Assembly: GCA_002412865.1 (NCBI GenBank)
Contig: DHVW01000016.1
Coordinates: 14,861 to 78,860 of the forward strand
Length of the DNA: 64,000 nucleotides
Direction: 5' to 3'
DNA from: Sulfurovum sp. UBA5198
Lineage (GTDB): Bacteria; Campylobacterota; Campylobacteria; Campylobacterales; Sulfurovaceae
A program made the translations under genes and the position numbers. The notes under the pieces are model-generated. The model had not been told where the DNA came from, ran no database searches, and saw nothing but the letters and a program-made list of their open reading frames with translations. Shown here in pieces: positions 7,012 to 16,176 of the stretch; the stretch's first letter is position 1; every line of letters starts with the position of its first letter.

Positions 7012-7593
7012 ATGAAAATATTACAAATCATACTTAATCGCACTATTACCATATTTCAATTTTTATTAGTTGTTGTATATCTACTGTTTGAAGAGTTGAT
7101 TTGGGATAGATTAATTGTTCCAATTGATAACTATATATCATCACTAAAAATATTACAATCTCTTGAGCAAAAACTATTAGCTACCAATAGGGTTGTAATA
7201 GTTATATTATTTGTAGCTCTATTTGTTGTTGTTGAGCTTGTAGGCATAGTTGCAGCTGGTATTGCCTTAAGCGGAAATGTTGTTGGTGGAGTATTACTAT
7301 ATCTTAGTAAAATACCAATTGCAGCTTTTACATTTTGGATGTTTGGTGTAGTTAAGATACAGCTAATGACATTTGGATGGTTTAAATTATCATATGAAAA
7401 ACTAATGTCTGCAATAGAGTGGATAAAATCTACAAGTGCGTATAAAACAATTATGTTAAGAATTCATAATTTAAAACTAAAAATCAAAGCTATTTACAAA
7501 CTCATAAAAGAACAACTCCCGCAATTAAATGGTGGTTTTATAGAAAAAACTAGACTAATATACACAATAATAAAGAAAAATATAAATAAATAA
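7012..7593 (+). CDS. membrane protein of unknown function
   Basis: This 193-residue protein has hydrophobic segments near residues 8-28, 60-88 (Val/Ala/Gly-rich) and 92-118, followed by a basic, helical, Lys/Ile-rich tail of about 75 residues. I do not recognise a characterised family; similar proteins seem typical of Campylobacterota. There is no clear Shine-Dalgarno before the ATG, and the hairpin 6981-7002 lies immediately upstream, so expression probably depends on read-through from rplS. Confidence 0.75.
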   Translation: MKILQIILNRTITIFQFLLVVVYLLFEELIWDRLIVPIDNYISSLKILQSLEQKLLATNRVVIVILFVALFVVVELVGIVAAGIALSGNVVGGVLLYLSKIPIAAFTFWMFGVVKIQLMTFGWFKLSYEKLMSAIEWIKSTSAYKTIMLRIHNLKLKIKAIYKLIKEQLPQLNGGFIEKTRLIYTIIKKNINK

Positions 7594-7622
7594 ATAAACA
7601 ACCTCATTGTATCTCTTTATGC

Positions 7623-7628
7623 TATAAT
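7623..7628 (+). promoter_or_regulatory. putative -10 box (TATAAT) for the Sel1 gene
   Basis: Consensus TATAAT preceded by the extended-type TATGC, 28 bases before the TTG start at 7657 and just after the upstream stop. Confidence 0.5.
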
Positions 7629-7656
7629 TATTTATCTAATTCTAAAAGAGAATATA

Positions 7657-8550
7657 TTGAAAAAAATAGAAATAATTTTAATACTAATGTTGTTTTCATT
7701 TAATTTACACGCAGATGATGTAGATGGTCTAAGTGAGAATGTGTATACTAGTAGGATTGATATACAAAAAGATGCATGCAAAAATGGAAATATAGAAGGA
7801 TGTTTACAAGTAGCTATAAGTTACGCAAGGCTGGATAAAGCTAATAAAGATGACAGTTCTATGGTAGAATATGCAAATATGGCTTGTGATGGTGGCAATG
7901 CAAATGGGTGTAATCTATTGGGCCTATTTTATTTGTCTGACGGGAGAAGTAAAAATCTAGATTTATCTATTAAATATATGATAAAAGCATGCGAAAACAA
8001 GAGCACATTTGGTTGTGGATTATTAGGAAAAATATATGAAAATGGCTATGAAGATATAAAGTCAAATGGCACTAATGCACTATTGTATTATGAAAGAGCT
8101 TGCAATATTGGAGATAAAAATCAGTCGATTTGTATGGTAGCAGGGTTAAAGCATCACGAGGGAGAAATAACTCCAAGGGATTATAATAAAGCACGAGAAT
8201 ATTATAAAAAAGATATAGCTTTGAATCCAGATGCGATTGGAAGTTATTTAAATATATTTGAAATTGATTTGGTGCAAAATAGGGCTTTTAATCAAAGATT
8301 ACTAATAGACTTTAAGAAAAAATATCGCTCAATAAAATCAGCTATGATGTATCTTGATATGTTAGAAATATTTAGGTTGACCGCGCAAGGTAAAAATGTA
8401 AAAATATCTAAATGGCAAAAAGATTATAAAACTAATAAAATAGATGGCTGGGATTTCTCATCAATTGATAGCTGGATAAAAGATAATAAAGATGTAAAAA
8501 TAAAAACAAAATTAGAAAACTTACGAAAAATATTTAAAGAAGAAAAATAA
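7657..8550 (+). CDS. secreted Sel1-like, cysteine-rich repeat protein
   Basis: The TTG start gives a clear signal peptide (KKIEIILILMLFSFNLHA) with cleavage likely after HA. The mature part contains helical Sel1/TPR-type repeats with paired cysteines spaced about seven residues apart (ACKNGNIEGC, ACDGGNANGC, ACENKSTFGC, ACNIGDKNQSIC), the arrangement of the Helicobacter cysteine-rich Hcp proteins, in which each pair forms a disulfide. A periplasmic or secreted location follows. The last 100 residues lack the repeats. An AAAGAG Shine-Dalgarno supports the TTG. Its stop directly abuts the ATG of the ABC ATPase gene. Confidence 0.85.
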   Translation: MKKIEIILILMLFSFNLHADDVDGLSENVYTSRIDIQKDACKNGNIEGCLQVAISYARLDKANKDDSSMVEYANMACDGGNANGCNLLGLFYLSDGRSKNLDLSIKYMIKACENKSTFGCGLLGKIYENGYEDIKSNGTNALLYYERACNIGDKNQSICMVAGLKHHEGEITPRDYNKAREYYKKDIALNPDAIGSYLNIFEIDLVQNRAFNQRLLIDFKKKYRSIKSAMMYLDMLEIFRLTAQGKNVKISKWQKDYKTNKIDGWDFSSIDSWIKDNKDVKIKTKLENLRKIFKEEK

Positions 8551-9198
8551 ATGCCTGTATTGATAGAAGCTAAAAAACTAAAACACTCATTTGATTATGA
8601 GTTGTTTAATGATGTAAATATCACGCTTAATAGCGGGAAGAGCATAGCGATAGTTGGCAAAAGTGGAAGTGGAAAATCTACATTGTTGCATATATTGTCT
8701 ACATTTGCCACTCAGGACAATGGTAATGTAGAAATCATGGGGATGGATACAAAAACATTATCAAGTGATGAGATAGAGGCTTTTCGTAGGTATGATATAG
8801 GTATTATATTTCAGTTTCATCACCTATTTAAGGGTATGAAAGCTTTAGATAATATTAATATAGCTACTAGCTTATCAAATCAAAATATAGATTACACAAT
8901 ATTTGATAAGCTTGAAATAAGTCCTAATATAAACCAAAAAACATCAGAGCTATCTGGTGGTCAGCAGCAACGAATTTCTATAGCAAGAGTACTAGCTAAA
9001 AACCCAAAGATTATCTTTGCTGATGAGCCTACTGGAAATCTTGATAAGGAGACAGCACGCTTAGTTATGAAAGTGTTGCTTGATTATGTAAAAGAAAATG
9101 ATGCAGGGCTTATACTGGTAACCCATGATGAAGAGATAGCAAAACTATGCGACGAGGTTTATCTGCTTGAAGATAGGAAATTGACTAAGCATATTTAA
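8551..9198 (+). CDS. ABC transporter ATPase, LolD/FtsE-like
   Basis: This 215-residue nucleotide-binding protein has Walker A GKSGSGKST (about residues 37-45), a Q-loop in FQFHHLF, the signature LSGGQQQR, Walker B IIFADEPTGNLD and the H-loop VTHDEEIA. The EPTGNLDKET sequence is typical of the LolD/MacB/FtsE branch, whose members drive lipoprotein release or mechanotransmission. No permease gene lies beside it, so the partner must be elsewhere and the substrate is not certain. The ATG follows the preceding stop without a gap. Confidence 0.88.
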   Translation: MPVLIEAKKLKHSFDYELFNDVNITLNSGKSIAIVGKSGSGKSTLLHILSTFATQDNGNVEIMGMDTKTLSSDEIEAFRRYDIGIIFQFHHLFKGMKALDNINIATSLSNQNIDYTIFDKLEISPNINQKTSELSGGQQQRISIARVLAKNPKIIFADEPTGNLDKETARLVMKVLLDYVKENDAGLILVTHDEEIAKLCDEVYLLEDRKLTKHI

Positions 9199-9237
9199 AC
9201 TTATATTTTTGTTTAACACATTTTTATCTAAAAGGAA

Positions 9238-9243
9238 TATAAT
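9238..9243 (+). promoter_or_regulatory. putative -10 box (TATAAT) for the SulP gene
   Basis: TATAAT 27 bases upstream of the ATG at 9271, within an AT-rich 72-base gap; TTTAACA near 9212 is a possible -35. Confidence 0.45.
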
Positions 9244-9270
9244 TTTTATATATATTTTAGGAACAAGAAA

Positions 9271-10944
9271 ATGATAAAAAATATTTTTTATATGTTAGAG
9301 CCAAAATTGGTTACATTTTTCAAAAAGTATAGTTATTCAAAATCTGATTTTTTTAAAGATGTATTAGCTGGATTATCTGTTTCGATTGTTGCACTACCTT
9401 TGGCAATGGCTATCGCAATCGCATCTAATTTGCCACCCGAGAGAGGTATATTTACTGCTATTGTGGCAGGATTTTTTATCTCTTTACTTGGCGGTAGCAG
9501 ATTTCAAATAGGTGGACCAACAGCTGCATTCATAGTTACGGTGGCAATGGTGAATATGCGTCATGGATATGATGGCTTAGTGCTTGCGACACTGATGGCT
9601 GGAGTTATACTTATTATTATGGCATTTGTAAGAGCTGGCGAACTGATTAAATTTATCCCTTATCCTGTTATTGTAGGATTCACTTCTGGGATAGCTTTAC
9701 TTATACTTTTTTCACAGCTCAAAGATTTTTTTGGACTTTCTATTACAAATATGCCCCCAGATTTTATTAATAAACTGATACTATATGGGCAAAATCTTCA
9801 CTTGTTTAATCCTTATGCGGTTGGGGTGTCAGTTGTTAGTATAGCTATTATATTTTTTATGCAAACAAAATATCCTAGTATTCCAGGTCCCATTGTGGTT
9901 GTGGTTCTTTCTGCTCTAGTTGTTTATTTGTTTCATTTGCCAGTCGAGACTATAGGGAGTCGTTTTGGTGGAATTCCATCTATGCTTCCTAGCCCGTCAT
10001 TCCCTGTACTTTCTTTTGAAAAGATAAGAGCTGTTTTCCCTGACGCTGTTACTATAGCTGTTCTTGCTGCTATTGAGTCATTATTGTCTGCCGTGGTTGC
10101 CGATGGCATGACAGAGACAAAACATAAATCAAATACTGAGCTTTTTGGGCAAGGTGTAGCAAATATTTTTTCGGTTATATTCGGAGGACTTCCTGCTACT
10201 GGTGCAATCGCTAGAACTGCTACAAATATCAAAGCAGGTGCAATATCTCCAATATCTGGTATTTCTCATGCAGTTTGGTTGCTTTTGTTTATGATTTTTT
10301 TATCTTCACTTATAGTTAAAGTGCCACTTGCTGCACTTAGTGGAATTTTGATTGTAATTGCATGGAACATGTCAGAGATTAAACATATTAAATCTATCAT
10401 GAAAGCTCCTAGATCTGATAGGGCAGTACTTTTTATAACATTTGCATTAACTGTGCTTGTGGATCTAAATTTTGCAATTCAAACAGGTATATCACTTGCA
10501 GCAATACTCTTTATAAACACTATGATGAAAACAACTAAGATTAGAGCTTATGATGAAGAAGAAGAGACTGATGACCCTGATGCTATTACTAAAAAAATAG
10601 TACCAGAAGGCGTAGAAGTTTACGAGATACAAGGTCCATTATTTTTTGGTATAGCAGAAAGTCTTGTAGATACATTGACAACCATGGAAGTAACACCAAA
10701 AGTATTTATTTTACGACTAAGGCTAGTTCCGATGGTAGATGCTGCAGGACTTCATGCTATAGAAACCGTACATGATAGACTCCAGCACAAAGGCTCTACA
10801 CTTATACTCTCAGGAGTTAATAAAAGTGTCAATAAATATATACAAAAAACAAAACTAAATCACATGATTGGTGAGCATAATATTTGCGACCATATAGATA
10901 AGGCTCTTGCAAGAGCTACTAAAATAATTAATGGTTTAAATTAA
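9271..10944 (+). CDS. SulP family anion transporter with STAS domain
   Basis: This 557-residue inner-membrane transporter of the SLC26/SulP family carries sulfate, bicarbonate or other anions. The N-terminal two thirds are hydrophobic, with 10-14 membrane segments and family motifs such as LAGLSVSIVALPLAMAIAIA, GGSRFQIGGPTAAF and the Gly-rich GGLPATGAIARTATN. A C-terminal STAS domain (about residues 440-555) includes FGIAESLV and PMVDAAGLHAIE. The substrate cannot be assigned from sequence; bicarbonate is possible because the genome has a beta-carbonic anhydrase, but that gene is distant. It converges on prfB with a gap of only 6 bases. Confidence 0.92.
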   Translation: MIKNIFYMLEPKLVTFFKKYSYSKSDFFKDVLAGLSVSIVALPLAMAIAIASNLPPERGIFTAIVAGFFISLLGGSRFQIGGPTAAFIVTVAMVNMRHGYDGLVLATLMAGVILIIMAFVRAGELIKFIPYPVIVGFTSGIALLILFSQLKDFFGLSITNMPPDFINKLILYGQNLHLFNPYAVGVSVVSIAIIFFMQTKYPSIPGPIVVVVLSALVVYLFHLPVETIGSRFGGIPSMLPSPSFPVLSFEKIRAVFPDAVTIAVLAAIESLLSAVVADGMTETKHKSNTELFGQGVANIFSVIFGGLPATGAIARTATNIKAGAISPISGISHAVWLLLFMIFLSSLIVKVPLAALSGILIVIAWNMSEIKHIKSIMKAPRSDRAVLFITFALTVLVDLNFAIQTGISLAAILFINTMMKTTKIRAYDEEEETDDPDAITKKIVPEGVEVYEIQGPLFFGIAESLVDTLTTMEVTPKVFILRLRLVPMVDAAGLHAIETVHDRLQHKGSTLILSGVNKSVNKYIQKTKLNHMIGEHNICDHIDKALARATKIINGLN

Positions 10945-10950
10945 AATGTG

Positions 10951-12045
10951 TTACTTCGCTTGAGATATAAGTACACCTTCTAATAGTGCATCTATGTCAC
11001 CATCAAGAATCCCATCAACATTAGAAAATGCTTGGTTGCTTCTTGAATCTTTGACTTGCTGATATGGTGCTAAAACATATGAACGAATTTGGTGACCCCA
11101 TCCATTGTCACTTTTCTCTATACCATCAACAAGGGCTTGTTTTTTAGCCATCTCATACTCATACAATCTAGATTTTAGCATCTTCATTGCACTGGCTTTA
11201 TTTTTATGCTGGCTTCTGTCATTTTGGCACTGCACTACAACATTTGTGGCTATGTGCGTTATTCTAATGGCACTTTCAGTTTTATTTACATGTTGCCCTC
11301 CAGCACCACTTGCACGGTAAGTATCGATACGAATATCCTTATCTTCGATTACAATATTGATATCATCATCAATTTCAGGAGACACCATTACAGAAGTAAA
11401 CGAAGTGTGTCTCTTGGCATTGCTATCAAAAGGGCTTATGCGAACAAGTCTATGTATACCATTTTCTACTTTTAGGTAACCGTATGCATTTTCACCTCTA
11501 ATGATAAATGATGCGTCTTTGATTCCAGCTTCATCTCCGGTCTGATAGTCTAGTACTTCTACGCTAAAACCATGTCGTTCAGCCCATCTAAGATACATAC
11601 GATAAAGCATACTAGCCCAATCTTGGCTCTCTGTTCCACCAGCACCTGGGTGAATTGTCACTATAGCGTTTGAGCTATCTTGTTCTCCACCGAGCATCAT
11701 TTGCACTTCAAGGGATTGTACTGTCTCCTCAAGTGAAGGGGCGTCGTTAAACAACATAGATAGTGTCTCTTCATCTTTTTCTGCTTTTGCAAATTCAAAA
11801 TACTCAGCTCCATCTTGCAGTGCATCAAAGGCTGATTGATATTTGCCAAGCATTCTTTCAAGCTTTGTTTTTTCTTGAGAAACTTTGCTGGCGTTATCAC
11901 TGTCATTCCAAAAATCAGCTTCTTGTTGTGAAGTCTCGATAGCATCTAATCTTTCTTGTATATCTGATGGTTTTACGATATTAGTGATATTTTCCATCTT
12001 AATATTTAGCGTTTTTAGTAGTTCACTATACTCATATGCATCCAT
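10951..12045 (-). CDS. prfB: peptide chain release factor 2
   Basis: RF2 recognises UGA and UAA stop codons. The tripeptide anticodon SPF is at residues 204-206 and the catalytic GGQ of GAGGQHVNKT at 249-251. The 364 residues form one uninterrupted frame, so the autoregulatory +1 frameshift found in many bacterial prfB genes is absent. The start has MDAYEYSELL. It is divergent from panC, with about 75 bases between the starts. Confidence 0.97.
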   Translation of the reverse strand: MDAYEYSELLKTLNIKMENITNIVKPSDIQERLDAIETSQQEADFWNDSDNASKVSQEKTKLERMLGKYQSAFDALQDGAEYFEFAKAEKDEETLSMLFNDAPSLEETVQSLEVQMMLGGEQDSSNAIVTIHPGAGGTESQDWASMLYRMYLRWAERHGFSVEVLDYQTGDEAGIKDASFIIRGENAYGYLKVENGIHRLVRISPFDSNAKRHTSFTSVMVSPEIDDDINIVIEDKDIRIDTYRASGAGGQHVNKTESAIRITHIATNVVVQCQNDRSQHKNKASAMKMLKSRLYEYEMAKKQALVDGIEKSDNGWGHQIRSYVLAPYQQVKDSRSNQAFSNVDGILDGDIDALLEGVLISQAK

Positions 12046-12120
12046 GTGATATTTCCTCAGTCGTAATCTTTGTAAAATTTGCTATTATTTTACCTAAATA
12101 TTACAGTAATAGAGGTTAAA

Positions 12121-12945
12121 ATGATAATTGTAAACACGATAGACGAGCTTAGAACGCAGAGAGAGAAATTAGCTGGTAAAGTAGGCTTTGTGCCTACAAT
12201 GGGGGCATTGCACAAAGGACATCTATCATTAATACAACGCTCATCTAGCGAAAATGAACATACAATTGTTTCAATATTTATAAATCCAACGCAGTTTTTA
12301 AAAGGAGAAGACTTAGATAAATATCCAAAAAAAGAGGCCGCTGATATAGAGATATGCAGAGTCGCTAAAGTAGATATCCTATTTATGCCTACGACAACTC
12401 AAATGTATGATAGAGATGAGCTAAGTATCACAGCACCTGCTATTAGTGGGTATATACTTGACGGTGCATCAAGACCTGGGCATTTTGGCGGAATGCTTCA
12501 GATAGTTATGAAGCTACTTAATCTTACAAAAGCAACAAATGCATATTTTGGTAAAAAAGATGCACAGCAACTCTCACTAATAACCTCAATGGTAAAGCAC
12601 TATTTTATGAGCGTAAATATAGTCCCATGCGAAATAGTGCGAGATAAAGACGGTCTAGCACTGAGCAGTAGAAATATCTATTTGAGTGAGCTAGAGAGAG
12701 AGAAAGCCCTGTCTATACCAAACTCACTAAAGCATGCAACACAGCTAATTATTGGTGGAGAAGTGGACTGCAAAATTATTAAACAAAAAATAATAGAAAT
12801 CATTGATTCCAATATGATAATTGATTATGTAGAGATTGTGGATAGAGATTTTAGGTTGATAAATCACATTAAACCAAAAGATACGATTATACTAATAGCC
12901 GCACGCATAGGCACAACTAGACTCATTGATAATATGTGGGTTTAA
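12121..12945 (+). CDS. panC: pantothenate synthetase
   Basis: PanC condenses pantoate and beta-alanine with ATP in vitamin B5 synthesis. The 274 residues contain FVPTMGALHKGHLSLI with the HxGH nucleotide-binding motif, FINPTQF, the pantoate site region GHFGGMLQIV, and YFGKKDAQQ followed by LALSSRN. The frame extends upstream to a TTG at 12079, but ATG 12121 is chosen because AGAGGT lies just before it and MIIVNTIDEL is the family N-terminus. The TAA overlaps the ftsI stop from the other strand. Confidence 0.95.
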   Translation: MIIVNTIDELRTQREKLAGKVGFVPTMGALHKGHLSLIQRSSSENEHTIVSIFINPTQFLKGEDLDKYPKKEAADIEICRVAKVDILFMPTTTQMYDRDELSITAPAISGYILDGASRPGHFGGMLQIVMKLLNLTKATNAYFGKKDAQQLSLITSMVKHYFMSVNIVPCEIVRDKDGLALSSRNIYLSELEREKALSIPNSLKHATQLIIGGEVDCKIIKQKIIEIIDSNMIIDYVEIVDRDFRLINHIKPKDTIILIAARIGTTRLIDNMWV

Positions 12946-14831
12946 TCTATAATAGACTGAGGTATATCTTCTACTATTGTTTGATTAGCTTTAATCTCTT
13001 CTGCTCGTTGTTCCTCTTGGATTGCATTTGGATCTCTTTTTAGGTAATCAAGTTCCACCATCGCATCTATAATATTTTTTGTTACAGGCACTGCTGTCTC
13101 TGACGCATAATATGATTTTTTTGGATTAATTACAAGCACTCCTATTGTGTATTTATGTCCCTTGTTATCATTAACGAATCCAAAGAAACTACTTTGATAC
13201 TGATTAGCTTTATATTTGCCATCAACTACCATTTTAGCTGTTCCAGTTTTACCACCAACAATAAGCCCTGTTATTTTTGCCTTATATCCAGTTCCATCAT
13301 TAACAGTTTTAATTAGAATTTGTTTAATTTTTGATGCTGTATCCACGCTTACTGCTTGGATTACTTTATTGTATGAAGGTAAAACATATCTAGCCTTGTT
13401 AATGTCTTGAAAATAGTCAACAATGTGTGGCTTGGGTATAATGCCATTATTGTTAAATGCAGCATACGCTTTAAATAATTGCATAAAAGAGACCATTAAT
13501 CCGTATCCATATGAGCTATTAGCTCTATATAGTTTCTTCTCTAATGTTGCAACAGACCTGATTTTACCAGCTAAATCCCTAGATAAATCAATACCACTTG
13601 GCTTGGTAAGTCCAAATTTTAGCAGCCCATCATGAAATTGTTGACCTGAAATACGCCATGAAATTAATGATATTCCAACATTTGAAGAGTGGACAATAAT
13701 ATCAGTTGCGTTAAGGGATTCAAATCTATGATCACCATCAGTAATTGGTCTTTTCCCTCCAATATCCAAAGAACCACCAAATAGATTAAATTCGGTTTCT
13801 GGTGTTACTTTTTTATGCTCTAATGCTATAGCTAAAGTGAATGGTTTTAGTACAGAGCCTGGTTCATATAAATATTCACTAAATTTTGGGTTTAGGGACT
13901 TGATATCGTTTTTTGTAATATGATTTGGAGTAAATCTATTTGAGCTTGCAATACCCACTATTTTACCTGATTTGCTCTCCATTACAACAGCGATTGATTC
14001 ATCGGCATCTACTGTATTTTTCATGCTATCTAGTATGTTTTCCATGCGTTTTTGCAGAGCAACTGACACATTCAAGTGCAGATCAAGTCCATTTATTCTT
14101 TGCGACATAGATGTCAATTTATTCCTTACCACATCACCAGTTACATCCCTCTTGCCTTCAATTTTTCCATTATTTTTAAATGCAATATAACTTTCATATC
14201 TTCGCTCAAGCCCTTGTTTGCCAATTGGTCTTACATATTCATTTTCAAGATATTTACCTGTGTAGCCTATAAGAGGACTTAGTGTTGTATCATACGGATA
14301 GATTCTAGCCTCTCCATTTTCGATAATATCCAAACCGTATATTATCTCAACTCTATTTTTCTTTTTCAGTGGGATAAAAACATTAAGCTTTCTGAGTTTT
14401 TGAGCCAGTGATTTTAGCTGTGCAGCATGTCTTGCATCAATTTTATTTGACAACACTATGCGACCTTTGTAAATATGATTTCCATATTTATCACTAAAAG
14501 CTTTAGCAACATCTTGTCTCGAGATACCACTATATAGACTAAAAAGTGTTACAAATATTTTTCTATTAGGCGGATTTATACTCTCAGCTCTAATAGAAGC
14601 TTGATATGTTTTTTGGCTTTTAGAAAGTACATAACCATCTGAGGATATGATAGAACCTCTTAATGATCTATCATGAATAATAGCAGTATGGCTTGGTAAA
14701 TCTCTATCTGAAAATATAGTATTTAGAGTTGAAATAGCAAAAATAATAATTGCCAACAAAAACATTCCAAATAAAAATAAAAGCTTACTGCTCTTCTCTG
14801 ATGGATTATATTTAAAACTATTTGTTGTCAT
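12942..14831 (-). CDS. ftsI: division transpeptidase FtsI/PBP3
   Basis: This membrane-anchored class B penicillin-binding protein cross-links septal peptidoglycan. The 629 residues show an N-terminal anchor (residues 16-38), a dimerisation domain starting at DRSLRGSI, and a transpeptidase domain. Catalytic motifs are SVLK (Ser326, Lys329), SSN in VHSSNVG, and KTGT in GGKTGTAKM. A 40-residue charged tail rich in Glu and Asn follows the domain. It is divergent from ftsW, its functional partner, with 163 bases between them. Confidence 0.93.
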   Translation of the reverse strand: MTTNSFKYNPSEKSSKLLFLFGMFLLAIIIFAISTLNTIFSDRDLPSHTAIIHDRSLRGSIISSDGYVLSKSQKTYQASIRAESINPPNRKIFVTLFSLYSGISRQDVAKAFSDKYGNHIYKGRIVLSNKIDARHAAQLKSLAQKLRKLNVFIPLKKKNRVEIIYGLDIIENGEARIYPYDTTLSPLIGYTGKYLENEYVRPIGKQGLERRYESYIAFKNNGKIEGKRDVTGDVVRNKLTSMSQRINGLDLHLNVSVALQKRMENILDSMKNTVDADESIAVVMESKSGKIVGIASSNRFTPNHITKNDIKSLNPKFSEYLYEPGSVLKPFTLAIALEHKKVTPETEFNLFGGSLDIGGKRPITDGDHRFESLNATDIIVHSSNVGISLISWRISGQQFHDGLLKFGLTKPSGIDLSRDLAGKIRSVATLEKKLYRANSSYGYGLMVSFMQLFKAYAAFNNNGIIPKPHIVDYFQDINKARYVLPSYNKVIQAVSVDTASKIKQILIKTVNDGTGYKAKITGLIVGGKTGTAKMVVDGKYKANQYQSSFFGFVNDNKGHKYTIGVLVINPKKSYYASETAVPVTKNIIDAMVELDYLKRDPNAIQEEQRAEEIKANQTIVEDIPQSIID

Positions 14832-14855
14832 GCGTTTCCTGTTGAAAATATGCTC

Positions 14856-14861
14856 ATTATA
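14856..14861 (-). promoter_or_regulatory. putative -10 box (TATAAT, minus strand) for ftsI
   Basis: The minus strand reads TATAAT about 24 bases before the ftsI ATG in the 163-base gap shared with ftsW. A plus-strand TATAAT overlaps it at 14858-14863, so both directions could be served. Confidence 0.4.
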
Positions 14862-14994
14862 ATATATTTGCTTTTTAGTTTGATATTTTAGTAGAATGTC
14901 TCTTCAATGTAGACAATATTACATGAAACTATTACAATATTTTAGATAAAATGAAGAAAATATTAATGAAAACAATATTAACAAAGCGAGCATT

Positions 14995-16176
14995 ATGATT
15001 GATAGGGTACTTTTTGTGACAGTTATTCTGCTTATGGGATTTTCACTTATGATGACCTATTCGTTATCTGTTTATACAGTGATATATAGTTCATCTGGTG
15101 AGTTTTCTTTTTTTATTCGTCAGCTTATGGCTATTGCTGTTGGTATAGGTACGATGTTGTTTCTTAGCAGACTAGACCCAGATAAGTGGTTTAATATAAT
15201 AGGACTATCACTTTTTATAGTTTTTTTAATCATTATGATTCTAATGCCATTTTTGCCTTCATCATTGGTTTCAGCCACTGGTGGAGCAAAAAGGTGGATT
15301 AGTCTTGGTTTTATAAAAATATCACCAGTTGAATTTTTCAAAATAGGCTTTGTATTTTTTATATCATGGAGTTTCTCAAGAAAATTACTACATAGAAAAA
15401 ATATGAGTTTTGGCGAAGAGCTTTTGGCTTATTTACCATACCTATTTGTATTTATGATTGCTGTTGTGTTAATCGCAGTTATACAAAAAGATTTGGGTCA
15501 AACTATGGTTCTTGGGCTTACTTTAATGATTATGTTGTTTTTCTCAGGAAGTAGTTTTAAATTTTTCTTATCACTTGTTGGTGCTGGCTTGGTTGGAATG
15601 CTTATCTTGATCAAAATGGCTCCACATAGAATTAGTCGTGTACTGGAGTGGTGGGCTGGAGTACAAGATCCCGTTCTTGCAGCCTTGCCATTTGATTGGC
15701 TTGAGTCACTTAGAGTTGATATGATTAGCAAAGAGCCATATCAGGTTTCCAACTCATTAAACGCAATTAACCATGGCGGCCTTTTTGGCACTGGATTAGG
15801 TAATGGACAGTTTAAGCTAGGATATCTTAGTGATGTTCATACCGACTTTGTATTAGCAGGAATTACAGAAGAATTCGGATTTATTGGTCTTATGGGGGTG
15901 ACATTTGCCATTATGCTCATAATATTTAGACTATTTAGAATGGCTGGCAGACTCAATAATGCCGTCTATTCACTCTTTACGGTTGGCATGGGACTCTTAA
16001 TAGGCTTTGCATTTGTTATCAATAGTTTTGGTATAGCAGGTATTACTCCAGTTAAAGGAATCGCAGTACCGTTTGTTAGTTATGGTGGTTCTCAAATATT
16101 GGCACTTTGTATTGCAATGGGAATGGTGCTAATGGTATCAAAAAAAGTACAAAAAGAACGAAAAGAGGCACTATGA
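14995..16176 (+). CDS. ftsW: SEDS peptidoglycan polymerase FtsW (or RodA)
   Basis: This is a 393-residue polytopic SEDS protein that polymerises lipid II for septal wall synthesis with FtsI. Ten or so hydrophobic segments are visible, with family motifs GGAKRWISLGFIKISPVEFFKI, the aspartate-containing IQKDLGQTMV, and PVKGIAVPFVSYGGSQ near the end. FtsW is favoured over RodA because ftsI is divergent and murG follows with overlapping stop and start (ATGA), a common division-cluster order. Confidence 0.88.
   Translation: MIDRVLFVTVILLMGFSLMMTYSLSVYTVIYSSSGEFSFFIRQLMAIAVGIGTMLFLSRLDPDKWFNIIGLSLFIVFLIIMILMPFLPSSLVSATGGAKRWISLGFIKISPVEFFKIGFVFFISWSFSRKLLHRKNMSFGEELLAYLPYLFVFMIAVVLIAVIQKDLGQTMVLGLTLMIMLFFSGSSFKFFLSLVGAGLVGMLILIKMAPHRISRVLEWWAGVQDPVLAALPFDWLESLRVDMISKEPYQVSNSLNAINHGGLFGTGLGNGQFKLGYLSDVHTDFVLAGITEEFGFIGLMGVTFAIMLIIFRLFRMAGRLNNAVYSLFTVGMGLLIGFAFVINSFGIAGITPVKGIAVPFVSYGGSQILALCIAMGMVLMVSKKVQKERKEAL

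Noticed and set aside
7012..7593. Phage holin or transporter subunit
   Set aside because: The three hydrophobic segments with a long basic tail do not match a holin, and no phage gene is nearby.
10951..12045. Programmed +1 frameshift in prfB
   Set aside because: The frame is continuous over all 364 codons with SPF and GGQ in normal positions; no internal stop near codon 25.
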